A stretch of 64,000 bases of DNA, taken from positions 124,001-188,000 of the forward strand of contig CANLDN010000001.1 in assembly GCA_947489445.1 (NCBI GenBank), read 5' to 3'. The notes under the pieces are model-generated. The model was given only the letters and a program-made list of their open reading frames with translations, was not told the origin of the DNA and searched no databases. Position numbers and translations under genes: made by a program. Of this stretch, positions 33,664 to 44,184 are shown in pieces (positions within the stretch are counted from its first letter, which is position 1; every line of letters begins with the position of its first letter). The stretch comes from an uncultured Paracoccaceae bacterium (GTDB taxonomy: Bacteria; Pseudomonadota; Alphaproteobacteria; Rhodobacterales; Rhodobacteraceae).

Positions 33664-36026
33664 TGCAGGCTCTGGATCGCAAACTCTTACGTGATTTCAA
33701 ACGCTTGTGGCGGCAAGCCCTTGCCATTGCGATGGTGCTGGCTTGCGGCGTATCAATTCTGCTGACCGCCTTGGGAATGTATACGGCCCTGTCGGACACC
33801 CGCGCGACCTATTACGAGCGCAACCGTTTTGCGGATATCTTTGTTACTGTACAACGTGCGCCAGAGCGATTGATCGGCGAACTGGCGGAAATCGAAGGGG
33901 TCTGGGCTGTCGAGGCGCGCACTGTTGGTGACACCGTGCTCGACGTGCCGGGCAATGCGCGCAGCGTGACCGGGCGCATCCTGTCCTTACCCATTGATGG
34001 GGAGCCACGGCTGAACGTTCCAATCCTAAAGACCGGGCGACTGCCCGCACCCACGTCAACCAATGAAGTTATGGTCAACGCCAATTTTGCCATCGCAAAT
34101 GATTTCATACTTGGGGATCATTTCTTTGCCAATCTCAACGGTCAGAAACGCCAACTTACGATAACCGGCACGGCCCAATCGCCCGAATTTATATATACCA
34201 TCGGTCCCGGTGCGCTGATGCCCGATAATGAGACGTACGGGATCATCTGGATGCCGCAGCCAGCCGTTGCTGCCGCTTTCGATATGACCGGGGCCTTTAA
34301 CGATGTGTCATTGAAGCTGACGACCGGTGCATTGCGGGCGGATGTGATCGACGCCGTTGATCGATTGCTCGATCCTTACGGCAGTTTAGGCGCGTACGGG
34401 CGCGACCTGCATCTTTCAGACAGCTTTATTGACGCCGAGATCAAGCAGTTGCGCAACATGGCATCAATCCTACCACCGATCTTTTTTGGGATTTCCGCGT
34501 TCTTGGTAAGTATGGTGATGGGGCGGATCATCGCGTTGGAACGCAGCCAGATCGGGCTCCTTAAGGCCGTTGGGTATTCCGATCTTGAGATTTGCTTGCA
34601 CTACCTCATGCTGGCAGGTTTGATCGCGGTGGTTGGCATCGGTATCGGCTGGTTCGCGGGCAGTTGGCTCGCGCGGTTACTGGCCTGGCAATACGCACAA
34701 TACTTCGATTTTCCATTTCTGATCTTTCGTACATCGCTTTGGGTCTACGCTGCCTCTGGCGTGGCAGCACTGCTGACCACAACGCTGGGCGCGGCACAAG
34801 CAGCGATCAAAGCTGCACGACTTGCCCCCGCCATCGCGATGCAGCCCCCTGCCCCACCGCAGTTCAAACGTTCACTGATCGACCAGACGATGGCGGCAAT
34901 GCGGCTTAGCCAACCAACCATCATGATCCTGCGCAGCCTGATACGCTGGCCCGTGCGCAGCGCTTTGACGATGCTGGGCTTGGCATTGGCAGTGTCGACC
35001 ATCGTGTCACCATCGTTCTTCGACTATGCCTTGGACAAGATCGTTGATAGCGCGTTTTACGAAAGCAACCGGCAGGACGCTATGCTGGTCATGGCGCATG
35101 ATATGCCGCAAAGCGTACTGTCGACAGCAGCCGCGCTGCCTGCCGTTTTGCAAACCGAAGGGCAGCAGTTTCATCCGGTGATCCTGCGCAATGGTATCCA
35201 CGAAAAAAGGACATCGATCCAAGCCAGCCAACCAGGCGCTGATCTGTCACGTGTTATCAACAGTGACGGCATGGCGGTCGACGTGCCCCCCGGCGGCGTT
35301 GTCCTGACCGAGCGGCTGGCAGCCCATCTTGAGGTCGGGATCGGCGACGCTGTCGATGCAGAATTTCTCGGCGGGCGACAGGAAACCAACACGCTGACCG
35401 TGACGGGCACGATTGCGCAATACTTTGGTTTAGGTGCCTATATGGACCTGAATTATGTAAATGGTTTGTTGCGGCAATCGCCGCGTATCTCGCTGGTCAA
35501 TGTATCGCTTGATGATGCCGAACTTCTCGCCTTGCATGCTGAATTGAAAGACATCCCAAATCTGGTCGGCATCGTGATGATGACCGACACGCGGCGCTCC
35601 TTTTCGGAAACGATTGAACAAAGCATCGGAGTGATGAACCTCGTCTATATTATCATCGGTCTGCTGATCACCATCGGGGTGACATACAATGGGGCGCGCA
35701 TTCAGTTGTCAGAACGGTCGCGCGAACTGGCCAGTCTACGCATCCTTGGCTTCACCCGCGCCGAAGTGTCTTACATCTTGATCGGTGAAACCCTGTTGCT
35801 GGCCTTATTGGCGCAGCCACTTGGCTGGTGGATCGGGGCACAGATTGCAAAGGCAATGGCCAACAGCTTTTCCAGCGATCTTTATAATATGCCGGTTGTC
35901 CTACACCCCGCCATCTTTGCCAAGGCCAGCTTCTTTGTATTGCTGGCCAGCTTCAGCTCAGTGATGCTGGTACGCCGTCGCCTGGATAAGCAAAACCTCG
36001 TTTCTGTCATGAAAGTAAGGGAGTAA
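33660..36026 (+). CDS. Large FtsX/LolC-type ABC permease
   Basis: A 788-residue permease with two FtsX-like modules. An N-terminal helix ([23 protein letters not shown]) precedes a periplasmic domain of about 230 residues, three helices (about 280-420), a second anchored periplasmic domain, and three final helices containing [25 protein letters not shown]. The start is GTG 33660 or ATG 33663. The 788-residue double architecture is about twice the length of MacB-type permeases. It works with the upstream ATPase and downstream adaptor. Confidence 0.92.
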   Translation: MMQALDRKLLRDFKRLWRQALAIAMVLACGVSILLTALGMYTALSDTRATYYERNRFADIFVTVQRAPERLIGELAEIEGVWAVEARTVGDTVLDVPGNARSVTGRILSLPIDGEPRLNVPILKTGRLPAPTSTNEVMVNANFAIANDFILGDHFFANLNGQKRQLTITGTAQSPEFIYTIGPGALMPDNETYGIIWMPQPAVAAAFDMTGAFNDVSLKLTTGALRADVIDAVDRLLDPYGSLGAYGRDLHLSDSFIDAEIKQLRNMASILPPIFFGISAFLVSMVMGRIIALERSQIGLLKAVGYSDLEICLHYLMLAGLIAVVGIGIGWFAGSWLARLLAWQYAQYFDFPFLIFRTSLWVYAASGVAALLTTTLGAAQAAIKAARLAPAIAMQPPAPPQFKRSLIDQTMAAMRLSQPTIMILRSLIRWPVRSALTMLGLALAVSTIVSPSFFDYALDKIVDSAFYESNRQDAMLVMAHDMPQSVLSTAAALPAVLQTEGQQFHPVILRNGIHEKRTSIQASQPGADLSRVINSDGMAVDVPPGGVVLTERLAAHLEVGIGDAVDAEFLGGRQETNTLTVTGTIAQYFGLGAYMDLNYVNGLLRQSPRISLVNVSLDDAELLALHAELKDIPNLVGIVMMTDTRRSFSETIEQSIGVMNLVYIIIGLLITIGVTYNGARIQLSERSRELASLRILGFTRAEVSYILIGETLLLALLAQPLGWWIGAQIAKAMANSFSSDLYNMPVVLHPAIFAKASFFVLLASFSSVMLVRRRLDKQNLVSVMKVRE

Positions 36027-36029
36027 CCT

Positions 36030-37244
36030 ATGTCTTGGAAACCACGCACCATTGGGTTGCTCGGCGTAGGTGCCGCGCTCATGCTTGGTCTGGGCTATGT
36101 GGCCTTTCAGGCGGACCCGGTCCCGGTGGACCTGCATATCATCGCGCGCGGCCCGCTGGAGGTGACGATCAACGCCGATGGCGTCACCCGGATAAAGGAC
36201 ATTTACGATATCGCCAGTCCCATTACTGGCACAGCCCTGCGGTCGCCGGTAGAGGTTGGCGACAGCGTGGTGGCTGGCAAAACCATCATCGCCATCGTGC
36301 AACCTGCGGCCCCCGCCTTGCTGGACAGCCGAACCATGTTGCAGGCCCAAGCGACCGTACAAGAAGCCGAAGCCGCCCTGCATGTGGCCGAAACGGAATT
36401 GGCACGCGCGCAAGAAGAACAAACTCTGGCACGGTCACAGTTTGAGCGCACACAAACCCTCGTCGCCCGCGATGTCGCTTCTTTAACGCGGTTAGAGGAT
36501 GCCGCCCAGCGGCTGGCCGTCGCTGATACCACGGTCGAGGCGGCAATGGCTGGCATCGACATGGCAAGAAGCACACTGAACCGAGCCGAAACAATGCTTC
36601 AAACGCCGCAAGCGGTTGCTGGCGTCACGACCAGTTGTTGTGTTGAAATCCGTGCCCCCGCCGATGGGGTCGTGCTGAGCGTCGCGGGCACCAGTGAACG
36701 CCCTGTCATCACAGGCGCGCCGCTCCTTAGCATTGGGGATCCGGCAGAGTTGGAGATCGTCGCCGATCTGTTGTCCAGCGACGCGGTCAGGCTACAGACC
36801 GGCGCGCAGGCAGTGGTTGATCGCTGGGGCGGACCCATGCCGCTCTCGGCGAGATTGACGCGCATCGCCCCGGCTGCGGAAACCAAAGTCTCGGCTCTGG
36901 GCATCGAAGAACAGCGCTTGGATGCTGTCTTTGACATCACAACACCAGCATCTGACCGGGCAAGGCTGGGCGATGGTTTTGCCGTATTCATGCGGATCAC
37001 CGAATGGCGTAATGATGACGCGCTCCAAGTGCCGTTGAGCGCACTGTTCAAACGTAACGGGGATTGGGTCGTCTTCACCGCCCGCGATGGGGTAGCGGCC
37101 GAACAGATCATCAGCATAGGGCGGCAAAATACTCTATTCGCCGAAGTGCTGGACGGACTAGAGGCAGGCATGGCGGTGGTCACCCATCCAAATGACAACT
37201 TGGTCTCTGGTGGCCAGATTATCGAACGCAGTCGCCTGGAATAA
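36030..37244 (+). CDS. HlyD/RND-type periplasmic adaptor
   Basis: A 404-residue membrane fusion protein: an N-terminal helix (GLLGVGAALMLGLGYVAFQA), a lipoyl-like barrel-sandwich split by an alpha-hairpin (about 100-195, Ala/Glu/Arg-rich), then IRAPADGVVLSVAGTSERPVITGAPLL and C-terminal beta domains. A Cys-Cys pair sits just before the second lipoyl half (SCCVEIRAPADG), unusual for adaptors. It follows the permease by 3 bp and ends 6 bp from a convergent gene. Confidence 0.9.
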   Translation: MSWKPRTIGLLGVGAALMLGLGYVAFQADPVPVDLHIIARGPLEVTINADGVTRIKDIYDIASPITGTALRSPVEVGDSVVAGKTIIAIVQPAAPALLDSRTMLQAQATVQEAEAALHVAETELARAQEEQTLARSQFERTQTLVARDVASLTRLEDAAQRLAVADTTVEAAMAGIDMARSTLNRAETMLQTPQAVAGVTTSCCVEIRAPADGVVLSVAGTSERPVITGAPLLSIGDPAELEIVADLLSSDAVRLQTGAQAVVDRWGGPMPLSARLTRIAPAAETKVSALGIEEQRLDAVFDITTPASDRARLGDGFAVFMRITEWRNDDALQVPLSALFKRNGDWVVFTARDGVAAEQIISIGRQNTLFAEVLDGLEAGMAVVTHPNDNLVSGGQIIERSRLE

Positions 37245-37250
37245 CGCCGC

Positions 37251-37757
37251 TCAAACTTCAGCCACGCCGACCATATAGTTTTCGCCGTAGGCCTTGGCGC
37301 ATTTTGGGCATGTCGTGTAAAAGAAAAAGACCCGTTTGGCGGTCTTGCCCGTTGCCGTTGCGGCGACCTCCATATCATGCGCAAAATCCTTGGCCTTACG
37401 GTAAGGCCCTTCAAACACGCGCGTGATAAAATCGCCTGACAAGGTGGTCATTTCTTCATCTGCAACATCCTTTTCGACCGCAAAGTAATGCTCTGCCTCC
37501 CAAGGCGAGGTATCGCGACTCAGAACGATCTCCTTGGCAGGGTGGGCTGCCGCATCATCTTCGATATGTTCCTGCACACGGGTAAAGACCCGACCCATAT
37601 TCCACGGAATATGCATGGCGCTACGGGTCGTGGCACGCAGGAATTTCTTGTTTTCGAAGTGCAAATGCTGATTATCCCACCCCTCCGGCTTAAAGCGGGG
37701 GCAACACCCAGTGGCGTTGTCGCTGATATCCTGTGTGGGAAATGCGTTGGTCTGCAT
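37251..37757 (-). CDS. Conserved hydrolase-like protein with C-terminal CxxC
   Basis: A 168-residue soluble protein. TGCCPRFKPEGWDNQ near the N terminus and FFFYTTCPKCAKAYGENYMV at the C terminus are strongly motif-like. Together with LSRDTSPWEAEHYFAVEKDV and GDFITRVFEGPYRKAKDF they match a conserved bacterial family usually annotated only as hydrolase or hypothetical. The Cys-Cys and CxxC pairs could bind metal or be redox-active. It is divergent from the acyl-CoA synthetase operon, with an FNR-type box between them (centre 72.5 bp from its ATG). Confidence 0.65.
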   Translation of the reverse strand: MQTNAFPTQDISDNATGCCPRFKPEGWDNQHLHFENKKFLRATTRSAMHIPWNMGRVFTRVQEHIEDDAAAHPAKEIVLSRDTSPWEAEHYFAVEKDVADEEMTTLSGDFITRVFEGPYRKAKDFAHDMEVAATATGKTAKRVFFFYTTCPKCAKAYGENYMVGVAEV

Positions 37758-37822
37758 AGAACGCCTCCTTGGTTACGAAACTTTCTGACCACGACATACT
37801 GAATCATTTCGCCTGAACAGAA

Positions 37823-37836
37823 TTGATATCGGTCAA
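37823..37836. promoter_or_regulatory. Bidirectional FNR/FnrL-type box
   Basis: TTGATATCGGTCAA has one mismatch to TTGAT-N4-ATCAA. It lies between the divergent CxxC protein gene (72.5 bp) and the acyl-CoA synthetase gene (100.5 bp). It predicts oxygen-limitation control of the synthetase-dehydrogenase operon. Confidence 0.75.
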
Positions 37837-37929
37837 TCTACTGCTGCGCTGACATGGCAGACTTCTTGTCAAATGCGGCAGGCTGCAAACGGGTACGAAT
37901 GCTCCGACCTGCCAGATGGGGGAACCGCG

Positions 37930-39666
37930 ATGACCGATCAACGCATCAGCAAGGTAACGCAAGACGCCAATATGGCTGATTATGATACGACACGAGACAG
38001 CTTCCATTGGGAGCAGGCACAAGCCCTCTTGGATGGGTTGCCAGACGAGCATCTGAACATCGCGCATGAGGCAATCGACCGGCACGTTGCGGCAGGCCAC
38101 GGTGATCAGCTCGCGCTGCGCTGTATCGCCAAGTCTGGTGCCAGAACGGACTATACTTACGCAGAACTGGCGCACCTGACGAACCGGTTTGCCAATGTGT
38201 TGCGGGCCCGGGGCATACAACAGGGTGACAAGGTATATGGCCTGCTGGGTCGTGTGCCAGAGCTTTACATCGCAGCGCTTGGCACGCTGAAGGCAGGCTG
38301 CGTTTTCTGCCCGCTCTTTTCTGCTTTTGGACCCGAACCCATACAGGCGCGCATGCAGATCGGCGGGGCAAATGCGCTGATCACGTCCACCCGGCTTTAC
38401 AAGCGCAAAGTCACCAGTATTCGTGCATCGCTGGACACATTGAAAGAGATTTTCACCATCGACGGTGCGGTGCTGGATACCACTGATCTGCGGCCCTTGA
38501 TGGACAGCGCATCTGACAGTTTTGTGACTGCCGCAACCGCCCCAGAAGACACTGCCCTGCTCCACTTCACCTCTGGCACGACGGGCAAACCTAAAGGCGT
38601 GGTTCACGTCCATCAAGCCGTTGTCGCCCATGATACAACCGGTCGGCTCGCCCTCGATTTGCGACCGGGTGATATCTATTGGTGCACCGCCGATCCGGGC
38701 TGGGTCACGGGCACCTCTTACGGGATCATCGCACCGCTGACGAACCGCGCCACAATGATCGTCGATGAAGCTGAGTTCGATGTGAACCGCTGGTATGACA
38801 TCCTCAGCGGCGAGAGCGTCAACGTCTGGTACACCGCCCCCACCGCAATTCGCATGCTGATGAAGGCCGGGGCCGATGCTATCGGTGTGCGCGCCTTTCC
38901 TGATCTGCGCTTTATGGCCAGTGTGGGTGAACCCCTGAACCCCGAGGCTGTTGTCTGGGGCAATGACACCTTTGGCATGCCGTTTCATGACAACTGGTGG
39001 CAGACCGAAACGGGTGGCATCATGATCGCCAACTATGCCGCGATGGATGTGAAGCCGGGGTCGATGGGCAAGCCCCTTCCCGGGATTGAAGCTGGCATTG
39101 TCGAGGTCGAAGGCGACGAGGTGACCGAACTGACTGCCCCGATGGCGATTGGTGAATTGGCCCTGCGCCCCGGCTGGCCCTCTATGATGCGCGACTATCT
39201 CAATGAGCAGGCCCGCTATGAAAAATGCTTCAAGGGCGGTTGGTATCTCAGCGGTGATCTCGCGATGCGCGATGCTGACGGCTATTTCTGGTTTGTGGGC
39301 CGCGCCGATGACCTGATCAAAAGCGCGGGCCATTTGATTGGTCCGTTTGAAGTGGAAAGTGCGCTGATGGAGCATGATGCTGTGGCCGAAGTCGGCGTGA
39401 TCGGCCTGCCGGACGACACCGCAGGCCAGATCGTCAAGGCCTATGTTGCCCTGAAACCAGGCCATGAACCGACCGAAGATCTCCGCCTTGATCTGATGGG
39501 CCACGCCCGCAAACGACTTGGCCCCGCGGTCGCGCCCAAGGAAATCGCCTTTCGCCAGAACTTGCCCAAAACGCGTAGCGGCAAGATCATGCGCCGACTG
39601 TTGAAGGCCCGCGAATTGGGCCTGCCAGAGGGCGATATTTCAACGCTGGAGAGTGATGAACAATGA
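37930..39666 (+). CDS. AMP-forming acyl-CoA synthetase (acetyl-CoA synthetase-like)
   Basis: A 578-residue adenylate-forming enzyme: phosphate loop [63 protein letters not shown] (A8 hinge), and the C-terminal catalytic Lys in TRSGKIMRR. Shorter than Acs (about 650) but with the same active-site logic; likely substrates are acetate or another short acid. ATG 37930 was chosen; the frame before it has no binding site. Its stop overlaps the start of a 2-oxoacid dehydrogenase-like E1, and an acyl carrier protein lies in the same operon, so the acyl acceptor could be CoA or that ACP. Confidence 0.9.
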   Translation: MTDQRISKVTQDANMADYDTTRDSFHWEQAQALLDGLPDEHLNIAHEAIDRHVAAGHGDQLALRCIAKSGARTDYTYAELAHLTNRFANVLRARGIQQGDKVYGLLGRVPELYIAALGTLKAGCVFCPLFSAFGPEPIQARMQIGGANALITSTRLYKRKVTSIRASLDTLKEIFTIDGAVLDTTDLRPLMDSASDSFVTAATAPEDTALLHFTSGTTGKPKGVVHVHQAVVAHDTTGRLALDLRPGDIYWCTADPGWVTGTSYGIIAPLTNRATMIVDEAEFDVNRWYDILSGESVNVWYTAPTAIRMLMKAGADAIGVRAFPDLRFMASVGEPLNPEAVVWGNDTFGMPFHDNWWQTETGGIMIANYAAMDVKPGSMGKPLPGIEAGIVEVEGDEVTELTAPMAIGELALRPGWPSMMRDYLNEQARYEKCFKGGWYLSGDLAMRDADGYFWFVGRADDLIKSAGHLIGPFEVESALMEHDAVAEVGVIGLPDDTAGQIVKAYVALKPGHEPTEDLRLDLMGHARKRLGPAVAPKEIAFRQNLPKTRSGKIMRRLLKARELGLPEGDISTLESDEQ

Positions 39667-41666
39667 CCGTGACACGCACCAAACCCCGCCTTGATACGGC
39701 CCATGTGCGCGATCTTCTACGCATCATGATGCGCATTCGGATGTTCGAGGAACAATGCGCCGAGGCCTACACACAGCAGAAAATTCGCGGATTCCTGCAC
39801 CTCTATGACGGGGAAGAGGCGATTGCTGCAGGCATTATCCCCCTGCTGGAAGACAAAGACCGGCTGGTCGCCACCTATCGCGAACATGGGCATGCGTTGG
39901 CGCGCAACGTCCCAATGGGTGCCGTGCTGGCAGAAATGTACGGTAAGGCCAATGGCTGCGCTGGCGGGCGTGGTGGCTCCATGCATCTGTTTGATGCGGA
40001 GCGCAATTTCTACGGCGGCAACGCGATTGTCGGCGGCGGCCTACCGTTGGCGGTGGGTCTGGCGCTGGCGGATCGGATGCAAAAGACAAACGCCGCAACC
40101 GCCTGTTTCTTTGGCGAAGGGGCCGTGGCCGAGGGCGAGTTTCACGAGAGCCTGAATCTGGCCCGCCTTTGGGGCCTGCCCGTGCTGTTTGTGTGTGAAA
40201 ACAACGGCTATGCCATGGGCACCCGGCTGGACCTGACCGAGGCAGAGGTCGATATCGCAGCCAAGGCACGCGGCTATGCGATCACAGCAGAAGTGGTAGA
40301 CGGCATGGATGTGGTAGCGGTTGAGGCCGCCGCGCGGCGTGCGTTGCAAACCATCGCCGAAACGGGGCAGCCGTATTTTCTGGAGTGCCGCACCTATCGC
40401 TTCCGCGCCCATTCGATGTTTGATGCCCAGCAATACCGCTCCAAAAGCGAAGTCGAGGAATGGCGCGAAAAAGGCCCGATTGTCCGCTTTCAGGACTGGG
40501 CCATGCAAAGCGGGTTGCTGCATGAAAACGACGTCGCCCAGATCAAATCTGAAATAGCGACCGAGATTGCAGAAGCGGTGGCCTTTGCCGAAAGCGGCAC
40601 GGATGAGCCGTTGGAGACGCTCACGCATTTTGTCATGTCGCCTGATCGCCCATCCCCGCCAGAAATCGCCTCTCCGGATAAGATGGTAGAGACCACTTAT
40701 CGCGATGCTGTCAAAGCGGCGATCACCGATGCGATGACGCGGGACGACCGCGTCTTCCTGATGGGTGAGGATGTGGGCCACTACGGAGGCTGTTATGCCG
40801 TCAGTAAGGGCCTGCTGGACAAGTTCGGCGCGGATCGCATCCGCGATACACCGCTGTCAGAGTCCGGCTTCACTGGTGCGGGTATCGGGGCGTCAATTGC
40901 CGGGGTTCGCCCGATTGTCGAGGTGATGACGGTCAATTTTTCCCTGCTGGCGTTGGATCAGATCATGAACACCGCTGCAACGCTGCGGCATATGTCCAAC
41001 AATCAGTTCGGCGTGCCTGTCGTGATCCGCATGGCAACGGGGGCGGGCAAACAACTTGCCGCCCAGCATTCGCATTCGCTCGAAGGATGGTACGCCCATA
41101 TTCCCGGCCTGCGGGTGCTGGCCCCAGCCACGTTAGAGGACGCGCGCGGGATGCTTTGGACCGCGCTGCAAGATCCCGATCCGGTGCTGATCTTTGAAAA
41201 TGTGATGCTTTATAACCGCATGGGTCAGCTGGCTGAAAACGCAGGCCCGGTTGATATTGACCGCGCCGCAGTACGGCGTGCGGGCCGCGACATCACGCTA
41301 ATCACCTATGGTGGATCGTTGTTCAAAACACTGGATGCGGCAGAGGCGCTGGCCAAAGACGGGATCGAAGCTGAAGTGATCGACCTGCGCAGTCTGCGCC
41401 CATTGGATATGGACACGATCAAGGCATCTGTTGCGCGGACCCACCGCGCACTGGTTGTCGATGAAGGCTGGCGGACCGGCAGCCTTGCTGCCGAGATCGG
41501 GATGCAGCTGGCCGAGGACTCGTTTTACGACCTTGATGCACCTCTCGCCCGGGTGTGCAGCACCGAAGTGCCAATCCCCTATGCCGCCCATCTTGAACGG
41601 GCCGCCATCCCACAAGTCGAAACCATCGTTACGGCGGTCAAACAGGTGATGGAGCAGAAGCCATGA
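39663..41666 (+). CDS. 2-oxoacid dehydrogenase E1 component, alpha-beta fusion
   Basis: A 667-residue thiamine-diphosphate enzyme. The first ~330 residues match E1 alpha ([30 protein letters not shown], and the ThDP motif with [22 protein letters not shown] and NNGYAMGT). The rest match E1 beta ([48 protein letters not shown]). Pyruvate is the most likely substrate by resemblance to PDH and acetoin dehydrogenase E1, but acetoin or a branched oxoacid is possible. Genes for E1 alpha and beta are normally separate. It overlaps the synthetase by 4 bases and the E2 by 4 bases. Confidence 0.92.
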   Translation: MTVTRTKPRLDTAHVRDLLRIMMRIRMFEEQCAEAYTQQKIRGFLHLYDGEEAIAAGIIPLLEDKDRLVATYREHGHALARNVPMGAVLAEMYGKANGCAGGRGGSMHLFDAERNFYGGNAIVGGGLPLAVGLALADRMQKTNAATACFFGEGAVAEGEFHESLNLARLWGLPVLFVCENNGYAMGTRLDLTEAEVDIAAKARGYAITAEVVDGMDVVAVEAAARRALQTIAETGQPYFLECRTYRFRAHSMFDAQQYRSKSEVEEWREKGPIVRFQDWAMQSGLLHENDVAQIKSEIATEIAEAVAFAESGTDEPLETLTHFVMSPDRPSPPEIASPDKMVETTYRDAVKAAITDAMTRDDRVFLMGEDVGHYGGCYAVSKGLLDKFGADRIRDTPLSESGFTGAGIGASIAGVRPIVEVMTVNFSLLALDQIMNTAATLRHMSNNQFGVPVVIRMATGAGKQLAAQHSHSLEGWYAHIPGLRVLAPATLEDARGMLWTALQDPDPVLIFENVMLYNRMGQLAENAGPVDIDRAAVRRAGRDITLITYGGSLFKTLDAAEALAKDGIEAEVIDLRSLRPLDMDTIKASVARTHRALVVDEGWRTGSLAAEIGMQLAEDSFYDLDAPLARVCSTEVPIPYAAHLERAAIPQVETIVTAVKQVMEQKP

Positions 41667-42862
41667 CCGAATTTGTGATGCCCTCGCTGGGCGCAGATAT
41701 GGAGGATGGGACATTGGTTGAACAACTCGTGGCCCCCGGTGATCCGATACACCGGGGCGATATCATCGCGGCGGTTGAAACCCAGAAAGGCGCGATTGAG
41801 ATCGAAGTTTTCGAAGATGGGTTTCTAGACAAATGGCTGGTGCCCCTTGGCAAAAAGGTCCCTGTAGGCACACCCATCGCCATGATCCGCACCAGCAATG
41901 AACCCGACGATCCCGATATGCCCCAACCCGCCGATCCAACCCCCGCAGCGCCCCCGCCCGAGGCACCGCAGCCGGTTGATCCGGTCGCACCGCCTGCCAC
42001 ACCAGAAGAGCCAAGTCCGACACCAGAGCAACCCCCTGAGATTCCGCCAGAACTGTCACAACCGGACCGGCAGCGTGTCAGCCCAGCCGCCCGCAGGCGC
42101 GCCGCCGAGACCGGGTTTGATCTTACCAGCCTTGGAACCGGCAAGATCATATCGCTTGATGACATCCCCGACGCCACTGGCGCTGTACAGCCCGAACCGG
42201 TTTCAGCCATGCGGCAGGCCATTTCAGCGGCAATGACCCGTTCCAAGCGCGAAATCCCGCATTACTATTTGTCCGATACGATTGACTTGACCCGGGCCGA
42301 GGATTTCATCAGCGCCCATAACGCCGATCAACCCCCTGACGCGCGGTTGGCGCTTGGGGTGCTCTACATTCGTGCCGTGGCCCTAGCCGCGCAGAAATAC
42401 ACCGATTTCAACGGGTATTTTGAGGATGGCAAATTCACCCCCGGTGATGCCGTGCATCTGGGCATGGCGATCAACCTGCGCAGCGGTGGGCTGGTCGCCC
42501 CAGCCCTGCATGACGCGACCGAGGGTGAACTGCCTGCGCTGATGGCGCGGCTGAAGGACCTTGTAACCCGGGTTCGCCAAGGGCGGTTCCGGGCGCGCGA
42601 ATTGTCCGACCCGACGATCACCCTGACCAGTCTGGGCGATCGGGGGGTCGCGGGGATCACTGGCGTGATATTCCCGCCACAAGTCGCGATTGTTGGGATC
42701 GGAACGCCGACCCTGCAGCCAGCCGTCATTGCCGGTGGCGTCCAGCCCCGGCGCATGGCCCAGATCACCCTTGCCGCAGATCACCGCGTCAGCGACGGGC
42801 ATAACGGCGCGAGATTTCTGCGCGCCATCATCAAACACCTGCAAAACCCGGAGCAGCTATGA
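41663..42862 (+). CDS. Lipoyl-containing dihydrolipoamide acyltransferase (E2)
   Basis: A 399-residue E2. The lipoyl domain (about 1-78) has the lipoylation site Lys42 in [12 protein letters not shown] Pro/Ala/Glu-rich linker follows (about 90-135). A peripheral-subunit-binding segment ([17 protein letters not shown]) is at about 140-170. The catalytic domain ends with [13 protein letters not shown], where His and Asp of HRVSDG are the active-site residues. A family-typical single lipoyl domain. No E3 gene (lipoamide dehydrogenase) is in the operon, so a shared E3 is needed. Confidence 0.92.
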   Translation: MTEFVMPSLGADMEDGTLVEQLVAPGDPIHRGDIIAAVETQKGAIEIEVFEDGFLDKWLVPLGKKVPVGTPIAMIRTSNEPDDPDMPQPADPTPAAPPPEAPQPVDPVAPPATPEEPSPTPEQPPEIPPELSQPDRQRVSPAARRRAAETGFDLTSLGTGKIISLDDIPDATGAVQPEPVSAMRQAISAAMTRSKREIPHYYLSDTIDLTRAEDFISAHNADQPPDARLALGVLYIRAVALAAQKYTDFNGYFEDGKFTPGDAVHLGMAINLRSGGLVAPALHDATEGELPALMARLKDLVTRVRQGRFRARELSDPTITLTSLGDRGVAGITGVIFPPQVAIVGIGTPTLQPAVIAGGVQPRRMAQITLAADHRVSDGHNGARFLRAIIKHLQNPEQL

Positions 42863-43104
42863 CCGACGATACCATTCAAACCCTATTGGAAAAACATCTG
42901 AGGCGCATTGCTCCGGAAGTCCCCCTTGATGATATCGACCGCAGCGCCGATCTGCGCGAAGAATTCGACATTGATTCAATGGATTTCATGACGTTGATCA
43001 CCGGGTTGGGCAAAGAACTGTCCTTGCCCATGCCAGAGGCGGATTACGACCAGATGCGCAGTTTTGATGATCTGGCAGGCTATCTGCGCAGCCATAGCCA
43101 GTGA
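42859..43104 (+). CDS. Acyl carrier protein
   Basis: An 81-residue ACP. Ser40 in EEFDIDSMDFMTL is the phosphopantetheine attachment position in the canonical Asp-Ser-Leu/Met motif at the start of helix 2. It overlaps the E2 stop by 4 bases (ATGA), so it belongs to the synthetase-dehydrogenase operon and not to a fatty-acid cluster. No phosphopantetheinyl transferase or ketosynthase is nearby. The partner may be the AMP-forming synthetase or the E2 acyltransferase; this is inference. Confidence 0.88.
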   Translation: MTDDTIQTLLEKHLRRIAPEVPLDDIDRSADLREEFDIDSMDFMTLITGLGKELSLPMPEADYDQMRSFDDLAGYLRSHSQ

Positions 43105-43141
43105 TGTGGGCGAAGACACTCAGAACAGAAAGCCACGAACC

Positions 43142-44152
43142 ATGATTGCCCTCCGCCTGACTGACATCCAAAAATCATATAGCGACAATCACGTGCTGGT
43201 TGATGTGAACCTCGAAATTGCGGATGGCGAGTTCGTTGTCATCGTGGGTCCCTCTGGCTGTGGCAAAACGACGTTGCTCCGGGTGATTGCCGGGCTCGAA
43301 ATGCCTGATGCCGGCGAGATTGTGTTGTTTGATCAGGTGGTGAACGACATGTCACCAGCCCAGCGCGGCATCGCGATGGTGTTCCAGTCATACGCGCTTT
43401 ATCCGCATCTGACAGTTTTCAAGAACCTTCAATTTGCGCTCGACCTCGCCGGCTTGTCACATGACGAGATCAATCAGCGGATCATGGATGTAGCCGATAT
43501 CTTGTCGCTGCAAGACTATCTCGAACGCAAACCATCAGAGTTGTCGGGCGGGCAGCGGCAGCGCGTCGCCTTGGGGCGTGCCTTGGTGCGTCAGCCGCGG
43601 ATGTTCTTGTTTGATGAGCCGCTGTCCAACCTCGATGCGGGATTGCGCATGAACACAGGGATCGAGATTGCGGACCTACATCGCACCCTCAAAACGCCCA
43701 TCATCTACGTCACCCACGACCAGACAGAGGCGATGACGCTCGCTGATCGCATCGTGGTCATGCGCGAAGGCCGGATTGAACAGGTCGGTGCGCCGTTGGG
43801 CCTTTACAATGCACCAGCAAACAGATTTGTGGCCGGATTCATCGGCTCGCCTGCAATGAATTTCATTGAACGCGATCTGTTACCCGGGTCGGGTGCAGCC
43901 TGCGTCGGGCTGCGGCCAGAACATCTGCGGATTGCCGAAAAGGGTCGTTTGGCAGGCAAAGTTTTGCATTACGAACGATTGGGAACAGACACTCATGTGA
44001 TCGTTGACATTGATGAGGGAAAACATCTGACCGTGCGGCTAGTTGGGCAATGGGAGTTTGATCGAGAAGCGGAGGTCTCGTTGGATTTTGATAACAGCAA
44101 GGCAGTGCTTTTTGATAAGCAAGGGGATCGGATACAAAACCCTGGAGGGTAA
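43142..44152 (+). CDS. Orphan MalK/UgpC-type ABC ATPase
   Basis: A 336-residue ATPase: VGPSGCGKTTLLRVIAGLE, LSGGQRQRVALGRALVRQP, LFDEPLSNLDAGLRM, VTHDQTEAMTLADRI. The C-terminal ~90 residues carry a TOBE-type region (FIGSPAMNF, CVGLRPEHLRIAEKG), the hallmark of sugar-uptake ATPases. No permease or binding protein gene is adjacent. It starts 37 bp after the ACP and may share its transcript. It could energise a distant importer. Confidence 0.88.
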   Translation: MIALRLTDIQKSYSDNHVLVDVNLEIADGEFVVIVGPSGCGKTTLLRVIAGLEMPDAGEIVLFDQVVNDMSPAQRGIAMVFQSYALYPHLTVFKNLQFALDLAGLSHDEINQRIMDVADILSLQDYLERKPSELSGGQRQRVALGRALVRQPRMFLFDEPLSNLDAGLRMNTGIEIADLHRTLKTPIIYVTHDQTEAMTLADRIVVMREGRIEQVGAPLGLYNAPANRFVAGFIGSPAMNFIERDLLPGSGAACVGLRPEHLRIAEKGRLAGKVLHYERLGTDTHVIVDIDEGKHLTVRLVGQWEFDREAEVSLDFDNSKAVLFDKQGDRIQNPGG

Positions 44153-44184
44153 GATGACATCGCCTGTCAAATAGCCATGCGGCT

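Noticed and set aside
37804..39504. 566-codon minus-strand open frame
   Set aside because: Antisense to the acyl-CoA synthetase gene, which has clear catalytic motifs; this frame shows none.
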